A stretch of 64,000 bases of DNA from an uncultured Erythrobacter sp. (GTDB lineage: Bacteria; Pseudomonadota; Alphaproteobacteria; Sphingomonadales; Sphingomonadaceae): positions 210,298-274,297 of the forward strand of contig CANMMR010000005.1 in assembly GCA_947499095.1 (NCBI GenBank). Direction: 5' to 3'. The position numbers and the translations under genes were made by a program. This document shows, piece after piece, positions 19,049-28,232 of this stretch; position 1 is the first letter of the stretch, and the number at the start of each line of letters is the position of its first letter. Below the pieces are notes generated by a model that saw nothing but the letters and a program-made list of their open reading frames with translations, did not search any database and was not told where the DNA came from.

Positions 19049-19282
19049 ATGTCGCAACCATTCGCACGCTATCTGCACCCCTTCGATGTAGCGCATCATC
19101 CAGCGCTTGAGCCCGAAGTGAAGCGAGCCATCCTGGCTTCCTGGGCATCTGATCGGCATGCCGTCGAAAACCAACCGGCGATGCGCCAGCCCCCCGAACT
19201 CAAAGGTCCGGTTTGCGTTGACGACTTATTCGCGGCGCTGCGCTCGCTTGACGGCCCGGACAGCCAGCCCACGCTGCAATGA
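19049..19282 (+). CDS. Small hypothetical protein upstream of usg
   Basis: This 77-residue product (MSQPFARYLHPFDVAHHPAL...VKRAILASWASDRHAVENQP) is not from a domain family I can name with certainty. An AAAGGAGG site eight bases before ATG 19049 gives good support for translation. Its stop overlaps the start of usg (ATGA), so the two are coupled. The pattern of a short N-terminal arm followed by a VDDLFAALRSLD helix resembles other small alphaproteobacterial stress-linked proteins. Confidence 0.7.
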   Translation: MSQPFARYLHPFDVAHHPALEPEVKRAILASWASDRHAVENQPAMRQPPELKGPVCVDDLFAALRSLDGPDSQPTLQ

Positions 19283-19548
19283 CCGATCGCGCTTTTCTGG
19301 TTCAGCTGGACGGATATGGGCTGACCACGGCAGAAATCTGCTATTTCATGCCGGATCACCCCTCGCTCTTGCAGGTCTATGCCTGGCAGGAATACGACGC
19401 AGCACCGGATTTTCCGGTACTGTTCGACTTCCTCGCGCATTGGCGGCGCGAGATCGAAGCGGAGATCAGGTCAGTCCGTATCGCACACGAAAAGATGATC
19501 CGGCCAGCGAGCTGGCGTTCTGCCGACGGGGTGATTTCCTGGGAGTAG
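19279..19548 (+). CDS. usg: Usg family protein
   Basis: This 89-residue protein shows the complete Usg-like family pattern: LDGYGLTTAEICYFMPDHPSLLQVYAWQEYD, then APDFPVLFDFLAHWRREIEAEI and SVRIAHEKMIRPASWR. The family is largely confined to alphaproteobacteria and its function is unknown. It is coupled by a 4-base overlap to the small gene before it. The reading frame stays clean to the stop. Confidence 0.88.
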   Translation: MTDRAFLVQLDGYGLTTAEICYFMPDHPSLLQVYAWQEYDAAPDFPVLFDFLAHWRREIEAEIRSVRIAHEKMIRPASWRSADGVISWE

Positions 19549-19965
19549 TCCTGCCGGGCGATTGCGCCTGCAGGCTCGGATTCATACTTATGGAAATGGA
19601 ATGCTACCTGGAAGTCTGGTGACCTTCGCCTACTTGATTGGCTGCTTTCCCATTTTCTCGCACTGAAATCTGCCAGTCGGTGTCCGGCCAAATCATTCAT
19701 TGAGGCGGCAAGCTCGGAATTTATGCGGGCCTAGCTGCGGGTCCCGGCACCGGATGGGAACAGCTTTCTGATTACGCTGCAATAAATTGAGCGATCAGCG
19801 ACGTAGCTTTTTGAGAACTCAGAATACGCAATTATCTAGCTTTGGCATCGTCGACGCAAGTCCGCAAAAACGGCCAGCGAACCATCTCCGCAAAGCCATC
19901 CGATTACGTTTTTATCCCGCAAATTCACATTTTCGTGAATTGCGGGATAAATCTGGCCGGAGGAT
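19549..19965. other. Gap between usg and the copper operon, boundary of two islands
   Basis: About 415 bases contain no convincing gene. The left half is composition-neutral and without motifs. The right half holds the long palindrome described separately at 19911-19951. This is the boundary between the stress island and the copper island. Confidence 0.4.
19911..19951. repeat. Long near-perfect palindrome
   Basis: TTTATCCCGCAAATTCAC pairs with GTGAATTGCGGGATAAA across a six-base loop, with one bulged A; the stem is 17 bp. It lies 15 bases beyond the stop of the last copper-operon gene (DUF305). Neither strand has a U-run after the stem, so a plain intrinsic terminator is not a perfect fit. 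A recombination or element-end site is another possibility. Confidence 0.75.
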
Positions 19966-20589
19966 CTATTCGCGCGTCGTAACCTCGTCGCGCACCTCCG
20001 GGCTGATAGGACGCTCGACCGCCTGCTCGGCTTCCTGCAATAGCTCTGGTGTGAGATCGGTCGTCCGTGCGGGGAGTGGCGTGCCGTCGCCCATCTCACC
20101 GTTCTTTTCGATATCCTCGATAAGCATTTTCATCTCGGCAATTTCCTTGACCTGAGCCTCAATGATCGAGTCCGCCAACTTGCGAACACGCGGATCGGTG
20201 ATCTCGGCCCGCGCGCTCGTCATGATTGCGATCGAATGGTGCGGGATCATCGCCGACATATATTCCTCGTCGTTGACGGTCGCCTGGCTGCGGACCAGCC
20301 ACAGCGCCGCCGCAAAGACCAGCGCGCCTACGCCCAGGATGATGAAGTTCTTGGTCTTGTCCTTGTACATGCCCCACATGAAGAGGAGCATGACGATAAT
20401 CATCATGCCGCCCATGACGAACGTCATCCAGAAGCGCGTCTCGCTCCAGAACACGTGATCAAGCTCGTATGTGTTCAGATACATCAGGCCGAACATGATC
20501 GCGGTCGACGTCGCCACCATCGCCATGAAGCGCCAGTAGTTGCCTCCACCACCGTTCTGCTGGTGATCCGCGCTGTGGTTGTCGGCCAT
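19966..20589 (-). CDS. DUF305 membrane protein of the copper operon
   Basis: This is a 207-residue protein with three predicted membrane segments: WRFMAMVATSTAIMFGLMYL, TFVMGGMMIIVMLLFMWGMY and FIILGVGALVFAAALWLV. A DUF305 domain follows, with the family core EEYMSAMIPHHSIAIMTSARAEI. DUF305 is a ferritin-like four-helix domain often found beside copper resistance genes; its His and Met residues may bind copper in the periplasm. It is the last gene of the minus-strand operon, adjoining the channel-like gene. Confidence 0.88.
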   Translation of the reverse strand: MADNHSADHQQNGGGGNYWRFMAMVATSTAIMFGLMYLNTYELDHVFWSETRFWMTFVMGGMMIIVMLLFMWGMYKDKTKNFIILGVGALVFAAALWLVRSQATVNDEEYMSAMIPHHSIAIMTSARAEITDPRVRKLADSIIEAQVKEIAEMKMLIEDIEKNGEMGDGTPLPARTTDLTPELLQEAEQAVERPISPEVRDEVTTRE

Positions 20590-21006
20590 TCAATCCTCCT
20601 GTTGGCTCATCGTCTTGTATACGTACTGGGCTGTGCAGCTGATCAGGATGAAACCTGTCAGCGACGCGATGCCCGCGATCACTCTGAGGTGATCGGTTGG
20701 ATAGATGTCGCCTAAGCCCACTGTCGTGACGGTGATCAGGGCGAAGTAATAGTAATCCATAGCCGACATGGTCTGTTCCTTGGCGAACCCGCCAAGTCCG
20801 AGCGAGGCGGCCCATGCGAAACCGACTGCGAATACGACAGCTACCAGCATGTGGCTGATGAGAACGAGCAAGGAACCGCCCGTCAGTCGCAAGCCGGCCG
20901 GCGCGAGTCCTGGCGGCGACACTTTCTTGGCCAAGCGCAACATCGCGAGATGCAAGGTCAGCGACGCAAGGAAAAGCACTATTCCGATTGCCGTTGCTGC
21001 GATCAT
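20590..21006 (-). CDS. Two-TM potassium-channel-like protein
   Basis: This 138-residue protein has an N-terminal segment, two further membrane spans, and a pore loop [12 protein letters not shown] between the last two. TVGLGD is a variant of the K+ selectivity filter TVGYGD. The family is Ion_trans_2. The gene overlaps copA by four bases (ATGA) and touches DUF305, so it is a real member of the copper operon. Whether it conducts K+, another cation, or balances charge during copper export is unknown. Confidence 0.85.
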   Translation of the reverse strand: MIAATAIGIVLFLASLTLHLAMLRLAKKVSPPGLAPAGLRLTGGSLLVLISHMLVAVVFAVGFAWAASLGLGGFAKEQTMSAMDYYYFALITVTTVGLGDIYPTDHLRVIAGIASLTGFILISCTAQYVYKTMSQQED

Positions 21007-23369
21007 GGCCGACCTTTGCTCAAGGTTGGAAGTTTGAGCCCACGAAGACGCAGGGCATTGGCGATGACCGACACCGACGAGAGGCTCATGGCCGCGGCAG
21101 CGATCATCGGATTGAGAAGAAGGCCAAAGGCGGGAAACAGCACGCCCGCCGCTACCGGGATGCCGAGCGCATTGTAACCGAACGCGAATACGAGGTTTTG
21201 GCGAATATTGCGCATGGTGGCGCGCGACAGCACGATAGCCTGGAGCACGCCGGTGAGGTCGCCGCGGACCAGAGTGACGCCGGCGCTCTCGATCGCGACA
21301 TCGGTACCGGTTCCCATCGCGATGCCGACGTCCGCAGCCGCCAGCGCAGGCGCATCGTTGATGCCATCCCCGGCCATAGCAACGCGCTTGCCTGAAGCCT
21401 TGAGAGCCTCGACCTTGCGATGCTTGTCTTCCGGCGAAACGTTGGCTTCGACCTCGTTGATACCGATCTGGCGCGCCACGGCTTCGGCAGTGGCGCGGCT
21501 ATCCCCAGTGAGCATCACCACGTCGATTCCGCGCTCGTGCAGCGCCCGGATGGCCGCAGCGCTGGTCGACTTGATCGGGTCGGCGACCGCGATAAGTCCT
21601 GCCGGTGCACCATCGATGGCGACGAACATTACCGTCTGGCCCTGTGCGCGGCCTGCCTCTGCCGAACCGAGCCATTCCGGATCCTCGATACCCAGCCGAC
21701 GCATGAGTTTCTCGTTGCCGATAGCAACCATGCGCGATCCTACGCGGGCTTCGACACCCTCACCGGTGGTGGACGAGAGATCCGACGCAGCTTGGAATGT
21801 CACTCCTCGTGCCTTGGCGCCTTCCACGATGGCGTGGGCGAGTGGATGTTCGCTTCCTGCTTCGACTGCTGCGACGGCGGAAAGGAAATCCGTTTCATCA
21901 AGGCCATCGCGAGGGGTCACGGCTACGAGATCGGGTTTGCCCATTGTTAGCGTGCCGGTCTTGTCGACCACCAGCGTGTCGATCTTTTCAAGCGTCTCGA
22001 GCGCCTCGGCGTTGCGAATGAGGATGCCGTGCTGGGCGCCCTTGCCGGTACCGGTCATGATCGACATCGGCGTAGCTAGTCCTAGCGCGCAAGGACAGGC
22101 GATGATGAGGACCGCAATCGCATTGACCAGTGCATAGGCCAGCGCCGGGAATGGCCCCCAGATTGCCCAGACAATAAAGGTAACGACCGCTATCACGACC
22201 ACTGCAGGCACGAACCAGGCCGCGACTTGGTCGGCCAGGCGCTGGATCGGTGCCCGGCTGCGCTGTGCCTCGGCAACCATCTGGACGATCTTGGACAGCA
22301 TCGTATCCTTACCGACTGCGCCAGCGCGCATCACAAAGCCACCCGTCTGATTGACCGTTCCGCCGATCACCTGGTCGCCGACCTTCTTGGAAACCGGCAA
22401 TGGCTCGCCGCTGATCATGGACTCGTCGATGGAGCTCGCGCCTTCGGTCACCTCGCCATCGACCGGTACCTTGTCACCCGGGCGGACGCGGAGCAGGTCA
22501 CCGCTCGCCAAATGGTCGAGCGACACTTCGCGCTCGTCGCCAGCCCCGAATATCTTGACCGCTGTCGGCGGCGCGAGTTCTAGAAGCGCACGCAGCGCGC
22601 TCGATGTCGAGCCGCGCGCCCTGAGTTCAAGCACTTGGCCGAGCAGGACAAGTGTGGTGATGACCGCCGCCGCCTCGTAATAGACACCGACGTGGCCAGA
22701 GTGATCGCGGAAGGCGGGCGGGAATATATCGGGCAGGAGCGTCGCGACGAGGCTGAACAGAAAGGCAATCGCAACACCGAAACCGATCAAGGTGAACATG
22801 TTGAGATTGCGGGTCTTGATGGATTGCCACGCCCGCACGAAGAAAGGCCAGCCACCCCACAGCACCACCGGTGTAGCGAGAAACAGTTGGGCCCATTGCG
22901 CACTTGCCGGCTCGATCAGCCGGTCGAAGCTGATCCCGGGTACCATGTCGCTCATCGCGTAGACGAACAACGGCAAGGTGAAGAGCGTGCTGACCCAGAA
23001 GCGCCGCGTCATGTCGACGAGTTCGGGATCGGGTCCATCCTCCAGGCTGACCGTCTCGGGCTCCAGCGCCATACCGCAGATGGGGCAGCTTCCCGGTCCT
23101 ACCTGGCGGATCTCGGGATGCATGGGACAGGTATAGATCGTCCCTTCGGGAACGTCCTCGACCTGATTGAGATGCGCGCCCGAAAGATAGTGCTCCGGGT
23201 CGGCTACGAACTTGTCCTTGCACCGCGCCGAACAGAAGTAGTGGGTCGCACCATCCTGCTCAGCGACATGTGTGGCGCCCTCGATCGTCACACTCATGCC
23301 GCAGACGGGATCGATCGCGCTGCCTTCCCCTCTCGCATCCTCCGTGTGATGGGTATCGCAACAGCTCAT
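21003..23369 (-). CDS. copA: Copper-translocating P-type ATPase with YHS and heavy-metal-binding N-terminus
   Basis: This 788-residue P1B-ATPase exports Cu(I) across the inner membrane. In place of HMA domains the N-terminus has a YHS/TRASH domain (DPVCGMSV near residue 21, CSARCKDKF) and a TCPMHPEI...CPICGMAL domain near residues 80-102. The pump core shows the actuator SGEPLPVSK, the membrane metal site CPCALG, the phosphorylation site DKTGTLT and [25 protein letters not shown] marks Cu(I) specificity. It overlaps the channel-like gene and follows DUF411 by 39 bases. Confidence 0.95.
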   Translation of the reverse strand: MSCCDTHHTEDARGEGSAIDPVCGMSVTIEGATHVAEQDGATHYFCSARCKDKFVADPEHYLSGAHLNQVEDVPEGTIYTCPMHPEIRQVGPGSCPICGMALEPETVSLEDGPDPELVDMTRRFWVSTLFTLPLFVYAMSDMVPGISFDRLIEPASAQWAQLFLATPVVLWGGWPFFVRAWQSIKTRNLNMFTLIGFGVAIAFLFSLVATLLPDIFPPAFRDHSGHVGVYYEAAAVITTLVLLGQVLELRARGSTSSALRALLELAPPTAVKIFGAGDEREVSLDHLASGDLLRVRPGDKVPVDGEVTEGASSIDESMISGEPLPVSKKVGDQVIGGTVNQTGGFVMRAGAVGKDTMLSKIVQMVAEAQRSRAPIQRLADQVAAWFVPAVVVIAVVTFIVWAIWGPFPALAYALVNAIAVLIIACPCALGLATPMSIMTGTGKGAQHGILIRNAEALETLEKIDTLVVDKTGTLTMGKPDLVAVTPRDGLDETDFLSAVAAVEAGSEHPLAHAIVEGAKARGVTFQAASDLSSTTGEGVEARVGSRMVAIGNEKLMRRLGIEDPEWLGSAEAGRAQGQTVMFVAIDGAPAGLIAVADPIKSTSAAAIRALHERGIDVVMLTGDSRATAEAVARQIGINEVEANVSPEDKHRKVEALKASGKRVAMAGDGINDAPALAAADVGIAMGTGTDVAIESAGVTLVRGDLTGVLQAIVLSRATMRNIRQNLVFAFGYNALGIPVAAGVLFPAFGLLLNPMIAAAAMSLSSVSVIANALRLRGLKLPTLSKGRP

Positions 23370-23408
23370 AGTCGGCCTCCTCTGCGTGGCAGGAGTGTGT
23401 GATCGAGA

Positions 23409-23873
23409 TCAGGGATAGGACGCGAAAATCTCACGGCGGCCATTGCCGAAAGCGATGACCTGATAGGCCTGGGTCCGTCCCCCGGCTTCCATACCTGGCG
23501 AGCCGAGCGGCATACCTGCGACCGCCAGACCCTGGACCCATTCGGGCCTTTCAGCGAGCAGGCGCTCGACGTCAGTTGAAGGCACATGTCCTTCTATCAC
23601 ATAGCCGTCCGCGATCATCGTATGGCACGAACGCAAGTCATCTGGCACGCCGTGCTCAGTCTTTACCGACGCCATGTCGGGGTGACCGACCGTCTCGACC
23701 TCGTGCTTTTCACCGTGGCGCATATGCGCTGCCCAGGCTTCGCAGCATCCGCAACTGGGATCGCGGTACATGGTGAAGTTCGCAGCCTGAGCTGCGCCTG
23801 TGCATGCTACGAGAAGTGCAGTGCCGAGCACGGGCAGAAAGGGGCGGCGGGTCTTGTTTCCATTCGAGTTCAT
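23409..23873 (-). CDS. DUF411 periplasmic metal-binding protein
   Basis: This 154-residue exported protein has a signal peptide (FLPVLGTALLVACTGAAQA). The DUF411 core follows: MYRDPSCGCCEAWAAHMR with a CxCC-type cluster, then GVPDDLRSCHTMIADGYVIEGHVP, and GMPLGSPGME near the end. DUF411 proteins occur in copper and silver resistance operons and likely bind Cu(I) through the clustered cysteines and methionines. It overlaps the lipoprotein gene upstream by one base. Confidence 0.9.
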   Translation of the reverse strand: MNSNGNKTRRPFLPVLGTALLVACTGAAQAANFTMYRDPSCGCCEAWAAHMRHGEKHEVETVGHPDMASVKTEHGVPDDLRSCHTMIADGYVIEGHVPSTDVERLLAERPEWVQGLAVAGMPLGSPGMEAGGRTQAYQVIAFGNGRREIFASYP

Positions 23874-24244
23874 CAGTCGTGTCCCATGGTTTTCATGTCC
23901 TCTTCCGACATGTTCGACATGTCGTGCCCGCCATGCGGATCCGCAGCGGCCGTTGCGGTCGGGGCAGGTGCAGGTGTCGCCACAGGGGCAGGGCTGGCCT
24001 TGCGAGCCGAAGCAGTGGGCGATGAACTGGGCGAAGGAGCCTGGGTAGGAACGGCAATCGGCTCATCCGTTGCGGGCGTGGCCGTAACTTCGGGCTTGGT
24101 CGCAGCGGGAGAAGCGATCGTCGTCTCAGCCGCCGGCGCTCCATCATCGACCGGCATTTCGGGGTCACCGCATGCTGCAAGCGTCAACAGGCAGGAAGGC
24201 ACAACAAGCAACTTTCCAGCGAATGCGAGGGTAACGGGACGCAT
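23873..24244 (-). CDS. Small lipoprotein with His/Met-rich tail
   Basis: This 123-residue product has the lipobox LAAC at residues 22-25. A long Pro/Ala/Thr-rich spacer follows, then a short tail (DPHGGHDMSNMSEEDMKTMGHD) with His and Met residues fit for copper binding. It is probably an outer-envelope copper buffer. No named family is obvious. It lies within the operon, 11 bases after DUF2231 and overlapping DUF411. Confidence 0.75.
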   Translation of the reverse strand: MRPVTLAFAGKLLVVPSCLLTLAACGDPEMPVDDGAPAAETTIASPAATKPEVTATPATDEPIAVPTQAPSPSSSPTASARKASPAPVATPAPAPTATAAADPHGGHDMSNMSEEDMKTMGHD

Positions 24245-24255
24245 GAGAGGTTCCT

Positions 24256-24885
24256 TTAGAGCTTAAGATGATTGAGTCCGTGGGCGAGCTCTCCACCCAT
24301 GAAGCCTTGAACAATGAGCAATGCGGCAATCGGAAAAAGCAATGCGCGCAGAGCAGCGCGCGAACCTGAAGCGCGGTAAGCAATCCAGGCTGCTGCAATG
24401 CCCAGCACAGCAATCAGCATGCCGTTCCAGCGGTGGACTTGCATGACGAAATCGCCGCCGAACCACAGGCCAGTGTGTATCCACCCGAAGAGGGCGGCGA
24501 GGACACCTCCCGCAGCGCCGCCAAAGATCATGATCCTTACGGCCGCTTCACGTTCGGGTGTACGGTGGGACATAACGAACAGCTCGGTAAGCGCGGCCAT
24601 CAAGAAGAGCGCTATCGGAAAGTGGACCGTTGTCGGATGCAGGCTCTTGAGAACGCCGATGATACCTTCGCTCTGAGCCTGCTCGTCATCGTGACCTTCC
24701 ACGGCTTCATTCGAAATCGCAGCGCTTCCCGTTGCCTCCATATCGTGCCCGGGCTGAGCATGGGCGACCTCGCTTGCCGCTGGACGCGCCTCTTCGCCGC
24801 CCTGCTTTTCGTCACCGTGCGCGAACGCAACCGTTGCCGAGAGGAAGAGGGCCAGGCTGGCGAAAAGGCGAAGAACGGAAGTCAC
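24256..24885 (-). CDS. DUF2231 membrane protein of the copper operon
   Basis: This 209-residue protein has a signal-like N-terminus and a His-containing soluble segment (HGDEKQGGEE, HAQPGHDMEA, EGHDDEQAQ). The DUF2231 transmembrane bundle follows, with LHPTTVHFPIALFLMAALTELFV, FGGAAGGVLAALFGWIHTG and HRWNGMLIAVLGIAAAW. Conserved His residues in the membrane part may bind metal or heme. It begins within csoR (ATGA overlap), so it is co-expressed with the copper sensor. Confidence 0.82.
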   Translation of the reverse strand: MTSVLRLFASLALFLSATVAFAHGDEKQGGEEARPAASEVAHAQPGHDMEATGSAAISNEAVEGHDDEQAQSEGIIGVLKSLHPTTVHFPIALFLMAALTELFVMSHRTPEREAAVRIMIFGGAAGGVLAALFGWIHTGLWFGGDFVMQVHRWNGMLIAVLGIAAAWIAYRASGSRAALRALLFPIAALLIVQGFMGGELAHGLNHLKL

Positions 24886-25157
24886 CGCTTTGCCCTCTCG
24901 AACAGGTCGACCAGTTCGCCGAACTTCTGCTTCTGCTCGTCAGCGTCGCCGCTGGCAATCGCTTCAGCCACACAGCACGCAGCATGGCGCTTGAGTATCT
25001 CGCTCTCGGCCCGACCCAGTGCAGCCTTTACTGCCTGCACCTGATTGAGGACGTCGATACAGTAGCGATCGTCTTCGATCATCTGCGCGACGCCGCGCAC
25101 CTGTCCTTCGATCCTGCGAAGACGATTAACGATGCGGGAACCATCGGTTGCTGACAC
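24882..25157 (-). CDS. csoR: Copper-sensing repressor CsoR
   Basis: This 91-residue, all-helical CsoR/FrmR family protein has RIVNRLRRIEGQVRGVAQMIEDDRYCIDVLNQV, with the first Cys ligand. Next is ILKRHAACCVAEAI, where the His and the Cys four residues later complete the Cys-His-Cys Cu(I) site. The start is GTG 25157 after a TGGAG site; the longer frame starting at 25202 would run through the operator. When Cu(I) binds, the tetramer leaves the DNA and the two divergent operons are expressed. Confidence 0.92.
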   Translation of the reverse strand: MSATDGSRIVNRLRRIEGQVRGVAQMIEDDRYCIDVLNQVQAVKAALGRAESEILKRHAACCVAEAIASGDADEQKQKFGELVDLFERAKR

Positions 25158-25179
25158 GTTTAGCACTCCATCTGCCGCA

Positions 25180-25195
25180 ATACCCCGCGGGGTAT
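25180..25195. promoter_or_regulatory. CsoR operator palindrome 1
   Basis: ATACCCCGCGGGGTAT is a perfect 16-bp palindrome of the kind CsoR proteins bind (TAccCC...GGggTA). It is 22 bases before the csoR start and so likely autoregulates the minus-strand operon. The open reading frame through it confirms that the GTG at 25157 is the true start. Confidence 0.8.
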
Positions 25196-25201
25196 CTTGC
25201 A

Positions 25202-25218
25202 ATACTCCTGGGGGGTAT
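25202..25218. promoter_or_regulatory. CsoR operator palindrome 2
   Basis: ATACTCCTGGGGGGTAT repeats the pattern of the first operator with mismatches (TCC against GGG). It lies 32 bases before the multicopper-oxidase start at 25251. The paired sites, centred 22 bases apart, allow one CsoR to control both divergent promoters. Confidence 0.7.
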
Positions 25219-25250
25219 ATATGACAAGGGCCAAAGGAGTTGCAAGACCC

Positions 25251-27071
25251 ATGTCCGAATTGCTGGTTTCACGTCGACGACTGTTAGGGGCTGGAGCGCT
25301 GGGCGCAGGTGCATTGGCCCTGCCTGCCTGGGCCCGCGGTGCCGATCTGCACGGTAATGAATCTATCCGCCCCGGTTTCGACGAGGTGTCGGGCCGCGAC
25401 ATCGCTCTGACAATCGGCGAAGGGCCTCGCGTCGTGCAGGGGCGTCGCGGACACGCGATCGCCGTCAACGGCAGCGTGCCGGGTCCGCTGGTTCGCCTCA
25501 AGGAAGGTCAGCCGGTTCGGCTCGCGGTCACGAACACGCTCGATGAAGACAGCTCGATCCACTGGCACGGCCTGCTGCTGCCTTTCCAGTTCGACGGCGT
25601 TCCCGGCGTCAGCTTCCCGGGGATCAAGCCGGGTGAGACATTCGTTTATGACATTCCCGCGCTGCGACAGAGCGGCACCTACTGGTGGCACAGTCACTCG
25701 GGGCTGCAGGAGCAGGCGGGGCACTACGGCCCGATCGTGGTCGAACCCGCCGCAACCGATCCGGTCCAGGCCGACCGCGATTACGTCCTGTTGCTGAGCG
25801 AATTCACCCCTCTCCATCCACATACCATCATGGACAAGCTCAAGAAGGGCGAAGGCTACTTCAATTACCAGCAGAATACCTGGACCGACGACTATCCCCT
25901 GTCGGGCGAGGACCGCAGGATGTGGGCGCGTATGCGCATGATGGCGACCGACATTCTGGACGTAACGGGTTCGACCTACACCTATCTCGCCAACGGGCGG
26001 GGACCGGAAGAAGGGTTGGAGTATCTCTTCAACCCCGGCGAACGGGTGCGGCTGCGCATAATCAACGGCAGCGCCATGACGTTCTTCAATGTTCGTATTC
26101 CCGGGGTCAAGTTCTGGGTGGTCGGTGCCGACGGCCAGAACGTGCGCCCGGTCGAAGTCGAGGAATTCCAGATCGGCACGGCCGAGACTTACGACATTAT
26201 TGTCGAGCCGACTGGCGAAGCCCGCACGATCGTGGCCGAAAGCATGGACCGCTCAGGCATGGCTGTAGCGACCTTGGCATCCCGCCCCGGTGCGCGGGCA
26301 AGTGTACCGCCCCTACGCGACCCCCCGCTGTTGACGATGGCGGACATGGGCATGAACCACGGGTCGGGCGGAATGAATCATGGCGGTGGCGACATGGCCG
26401 GGATGGACCATTCGGCCATGGGCCACGACATGTCATCACAAGGTGCTGCTGCCGAACCGATGGCGGGCATGGACATGGGCGGCATGAATATGCGTGACAC
26501 GTCCAAACTGCCTCCCGACGTAAAGGTCGGCCCCGGCATCGACATGGTGTCGATGAACCCCGTCGATCGAATGGGCGATCCGGGCCTTGGCCTGGACAAC
26601 GTTCCGCACAAGGTTCTCAACTACAAGGATCTCGTGGCGCTCGAGCCGAACGACGATCTGCGCCGCCCGTCACGGAGCATGGAAATTCACCTGACCGGCA
26701 ATATGGAGCGCTACATGTGGTCGTTCGACGGCAAGAAGTTCACCGCCGTCAGCGACGATCCAATCCGCTTCGCCTATAACGAGCGAGTCCGGGTCAAACT
26801 CGTGAACGACACGATGATGGCGCACCCGATCCACTTGCACGGCCATTTCTTCGAGTTGGTCAACGGCGCGCCCGCCGATCGCCAGCCGCAGAAGCACACG
26901 GTAATCGTCCAGCCCGGCGGCATCGCCACCTTCGACCTCACCGCCGACGAGGAAGGCGACTGGGCCTTCCACTGCCATCTGCTCTATCACATGCATTCGG
27001 GCATGTTCCAGATCGTGACCGTCGCGCCGCGAGGAAACCAGCCCGATGTGAAGCGGGTGGGAGAAGACTGA
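25251..27071 (+). CDS. pcoA: Copper-resistance multicopper oxidase
   Basis: This 606-residue periplasmic oxidase (PcoA/CopA family) oxidises Cu(I) and may sequester copper. The Tat signal SRRRLLGAG lies at residues 7-15. Copper sites are visible in HWHGLLLPF near 104, WWHSHSGLQEQ near 145, HPIHLHGHFFEL near 525 and HCHLLYHMHSGM near 574. A Met/His-rich insert (residues about 363-413: MNHGSGGMNHGGGDMAGMDH and onward) is the hallmark of this subfamily. ATG 25251 has AAAGGAG upstream; ATG 25221 is less likely. It overlaps copB by one base. Confidence 0.95.
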   Translation: MSELLVSRRRLLGAGALGAGALALPAWARGADLHGNESIRPGFDEVSGRDIALTIGEGPRVVQGRRGHAIAVNGSVPGPLVRLKEGQPVRLAVTNTLDEDSSIHWHGLLLPFQFDGVPGVSFPGIKPGETFVYDIPALRQSGTYWWHSHSGLQEQAGHYGPIVVEPAATDPVQADRDYVLLLSEFTPLHPHTIMDKLKKGEGYFNYQQNTWTDDYPLSGEDRRMWARMRMMATDILDVTGSTYTYLANGRGPEEGLEYLFNPGERVRLRIINGSAMTFFNVRIPGVKFWVVGADGQNVRPVEVEEFQIGTAETYDIIVEPTGEARTIVAESMDRSGMAVATLASRPGARASVPPLRDPPLLTMADMGMNHGSGGMNHGGGDMAGMDHSAMGHDMSSQGAAAEPMAGMDMGGMNMRDTSKLPPDVKVGPGIDMVSMNPVDRMGDPGLGLDNVPHKVLNYKDLVALEPNDDLRRPSRSMEIHLTGNMERYMWSFDGKKFTAVSDDPIRFAYNERVRVKLVNDTMMAHPIHLHGHFFELVNGAPADRQPQKHTVIVQPGGIATFDLTADEEGDWAFHCHLLYHMHSGMFQIVTVAPRGNQPDVKRVGED

Positions 27072-28222
27072 TGCGCCTGCTCGTCGCCATGCTCCTCGCG
27101 AGCACTGCCGCTCCCGCCATCGCACAGGACCATTCAGGTCACGCGATGCCTGCCGCACAAACGCCTGCCCAGACGGAATGCGAAAAGGAGGCGGCACGCC
27201 ATCGCGCCATGGGCCATCCGGTGCCCGAGGGAGCGTGTGCGCCCACAGCGCAACCGGCCGAACCCGTCTCCGCCGATCGGCACGACGGCCATTCGGGCAT
27301 GGATCATTCTCAGATGGACCATAGCCAGAAGGAGGGAATGGACCATTCGAGCATGGAAAGCATGGACCACGCGGCGATGGGCCATGAAGGGATGCAATCG
27401 TCCGGCCAAGCGCCGATGGACCATCAGACGATGGACCACGGAGCCATGGACCATGGCACTATGGACATGACCCCCATCCCACAAGGACCGCCTCCGGCTG
27501 CGGCGGGATCGGGACCGGCCCGCGCCGCCGATGCGATCTGGGGCGCCGAAGCGATGCGCGCCTCGCGCGATGCTCTGCGCGCCGAGAACGGCGGGATGAA
27601 CGTGTTCTGGTTCCAGGGCGACCGCGCCGAATATCGCGCAAGAGAAGGCGGCGATGGATACCTGTGGGATGTACAGGGCTATTACGGCGGCGACCTCGAC
27701 AAGTTCTGGTTCAAGAGCGAGGGCGAAGGCACCTTCGGCGACAGCCCCGAATCCGCTGAGATACAGGGACTTTGGAGCCACGCGATCGGACCGTGGTGGG
27801 ATCTTCAGGTTGGCGTCCGGCAGGATCTGACCGGTCCCGAGCGCACCCATGCCGTCATCGGTGTGCAGGGTTTGGCACCCTATACTTTTGAACTCGATGC
27901 AGCCGCTTTTCTGTCAAACAAGGGCGACCTGACTGCAAGTGTAGAAGGCGAGCTTGACCAGCGCATCACGCAGCGCCTTCTCCTGCAACCTCGGGCTGAG
28001 GTAAGTCTTTCTGCTCAGGACATTCCCGAGCTCGGCATCGGTGCGGGCCTGGATTCGGTCGAACTGGGGCTGCGCCTCCGTTACGAAATCGCTCGCGAGT
28101 TCGCCCCTTACATCGGCATTGAACAGGAATGGAAGGTGGGCCAAAGCGCGGACTATGCCCGCCTCGCGGGCGAAGATCCGAGCGTGACCAACTACGTTGT
28201 AGGCGTCCGATTCTGGTTCTGA
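27071..28222 (+). CDS. pcoB: Outer-membrane copper resistance protein CopB/PcoB
   Basis: This 383-residue protein has a signal peptide ending near APAIAQ. Its N-terminal half is packed with MDH-type repeats (residues about 75-135: MDHSQMDHSQKEGMDHSS, MDHQTMDHGAMDHGTMDM). The C-terminal half is the CopB beta-barrel (WGAEAMRASRDALRAENGG, GLGLRLRYEIAREFAPYIG-like, TNYVVGVRFWF at the end). It is thought to pass or bind copper at the outer membrane. It starts in a TGATG overlap with the oxidase gene. Confidence 0.93.
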   Translation: MRLLVAMLLASTAAPAIAQDHSGHAMPAAQTPAQTECEKEAARHRAMGHPVPEGACAPTAQPAEPVSADRHDGHSGMDHSQMDHSQKEGMDHSSMESMDHAAMGHEGMQSSGQAPMDHQTMDHGAMDHGTMDMTPIPQGPPPAAAGSGPARAADAIWGAEAMRASRDALRAENGGMNVFWFQGDRAEYRAREGGDGYLWDVQGYYGGDLDKFWFKSEGEGTFGDSPESAEIQGLWSHAIGPWWDLQVGVRQDLTGPERTHAVIGVQGLAPYTFELDAAAFLSNKGDLTASVEGELDQRITQRLLLQPRAEVSLSAQDIPELGIGAGLDSVELGLRLRYEIAREFAPYIGIEQEWKVGQSADYARLAGEDPSVTNYVVGVRFWF

Positions 28223-28232
28223 GGGGTAAATT

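Noticed and set aside
27290..27475. Repetitive DNA as a CRISPR-like array
   Set aside because: The repeat is a coding Met-Asp-His tract inside pcoB, with irregular unit length and no spacers.
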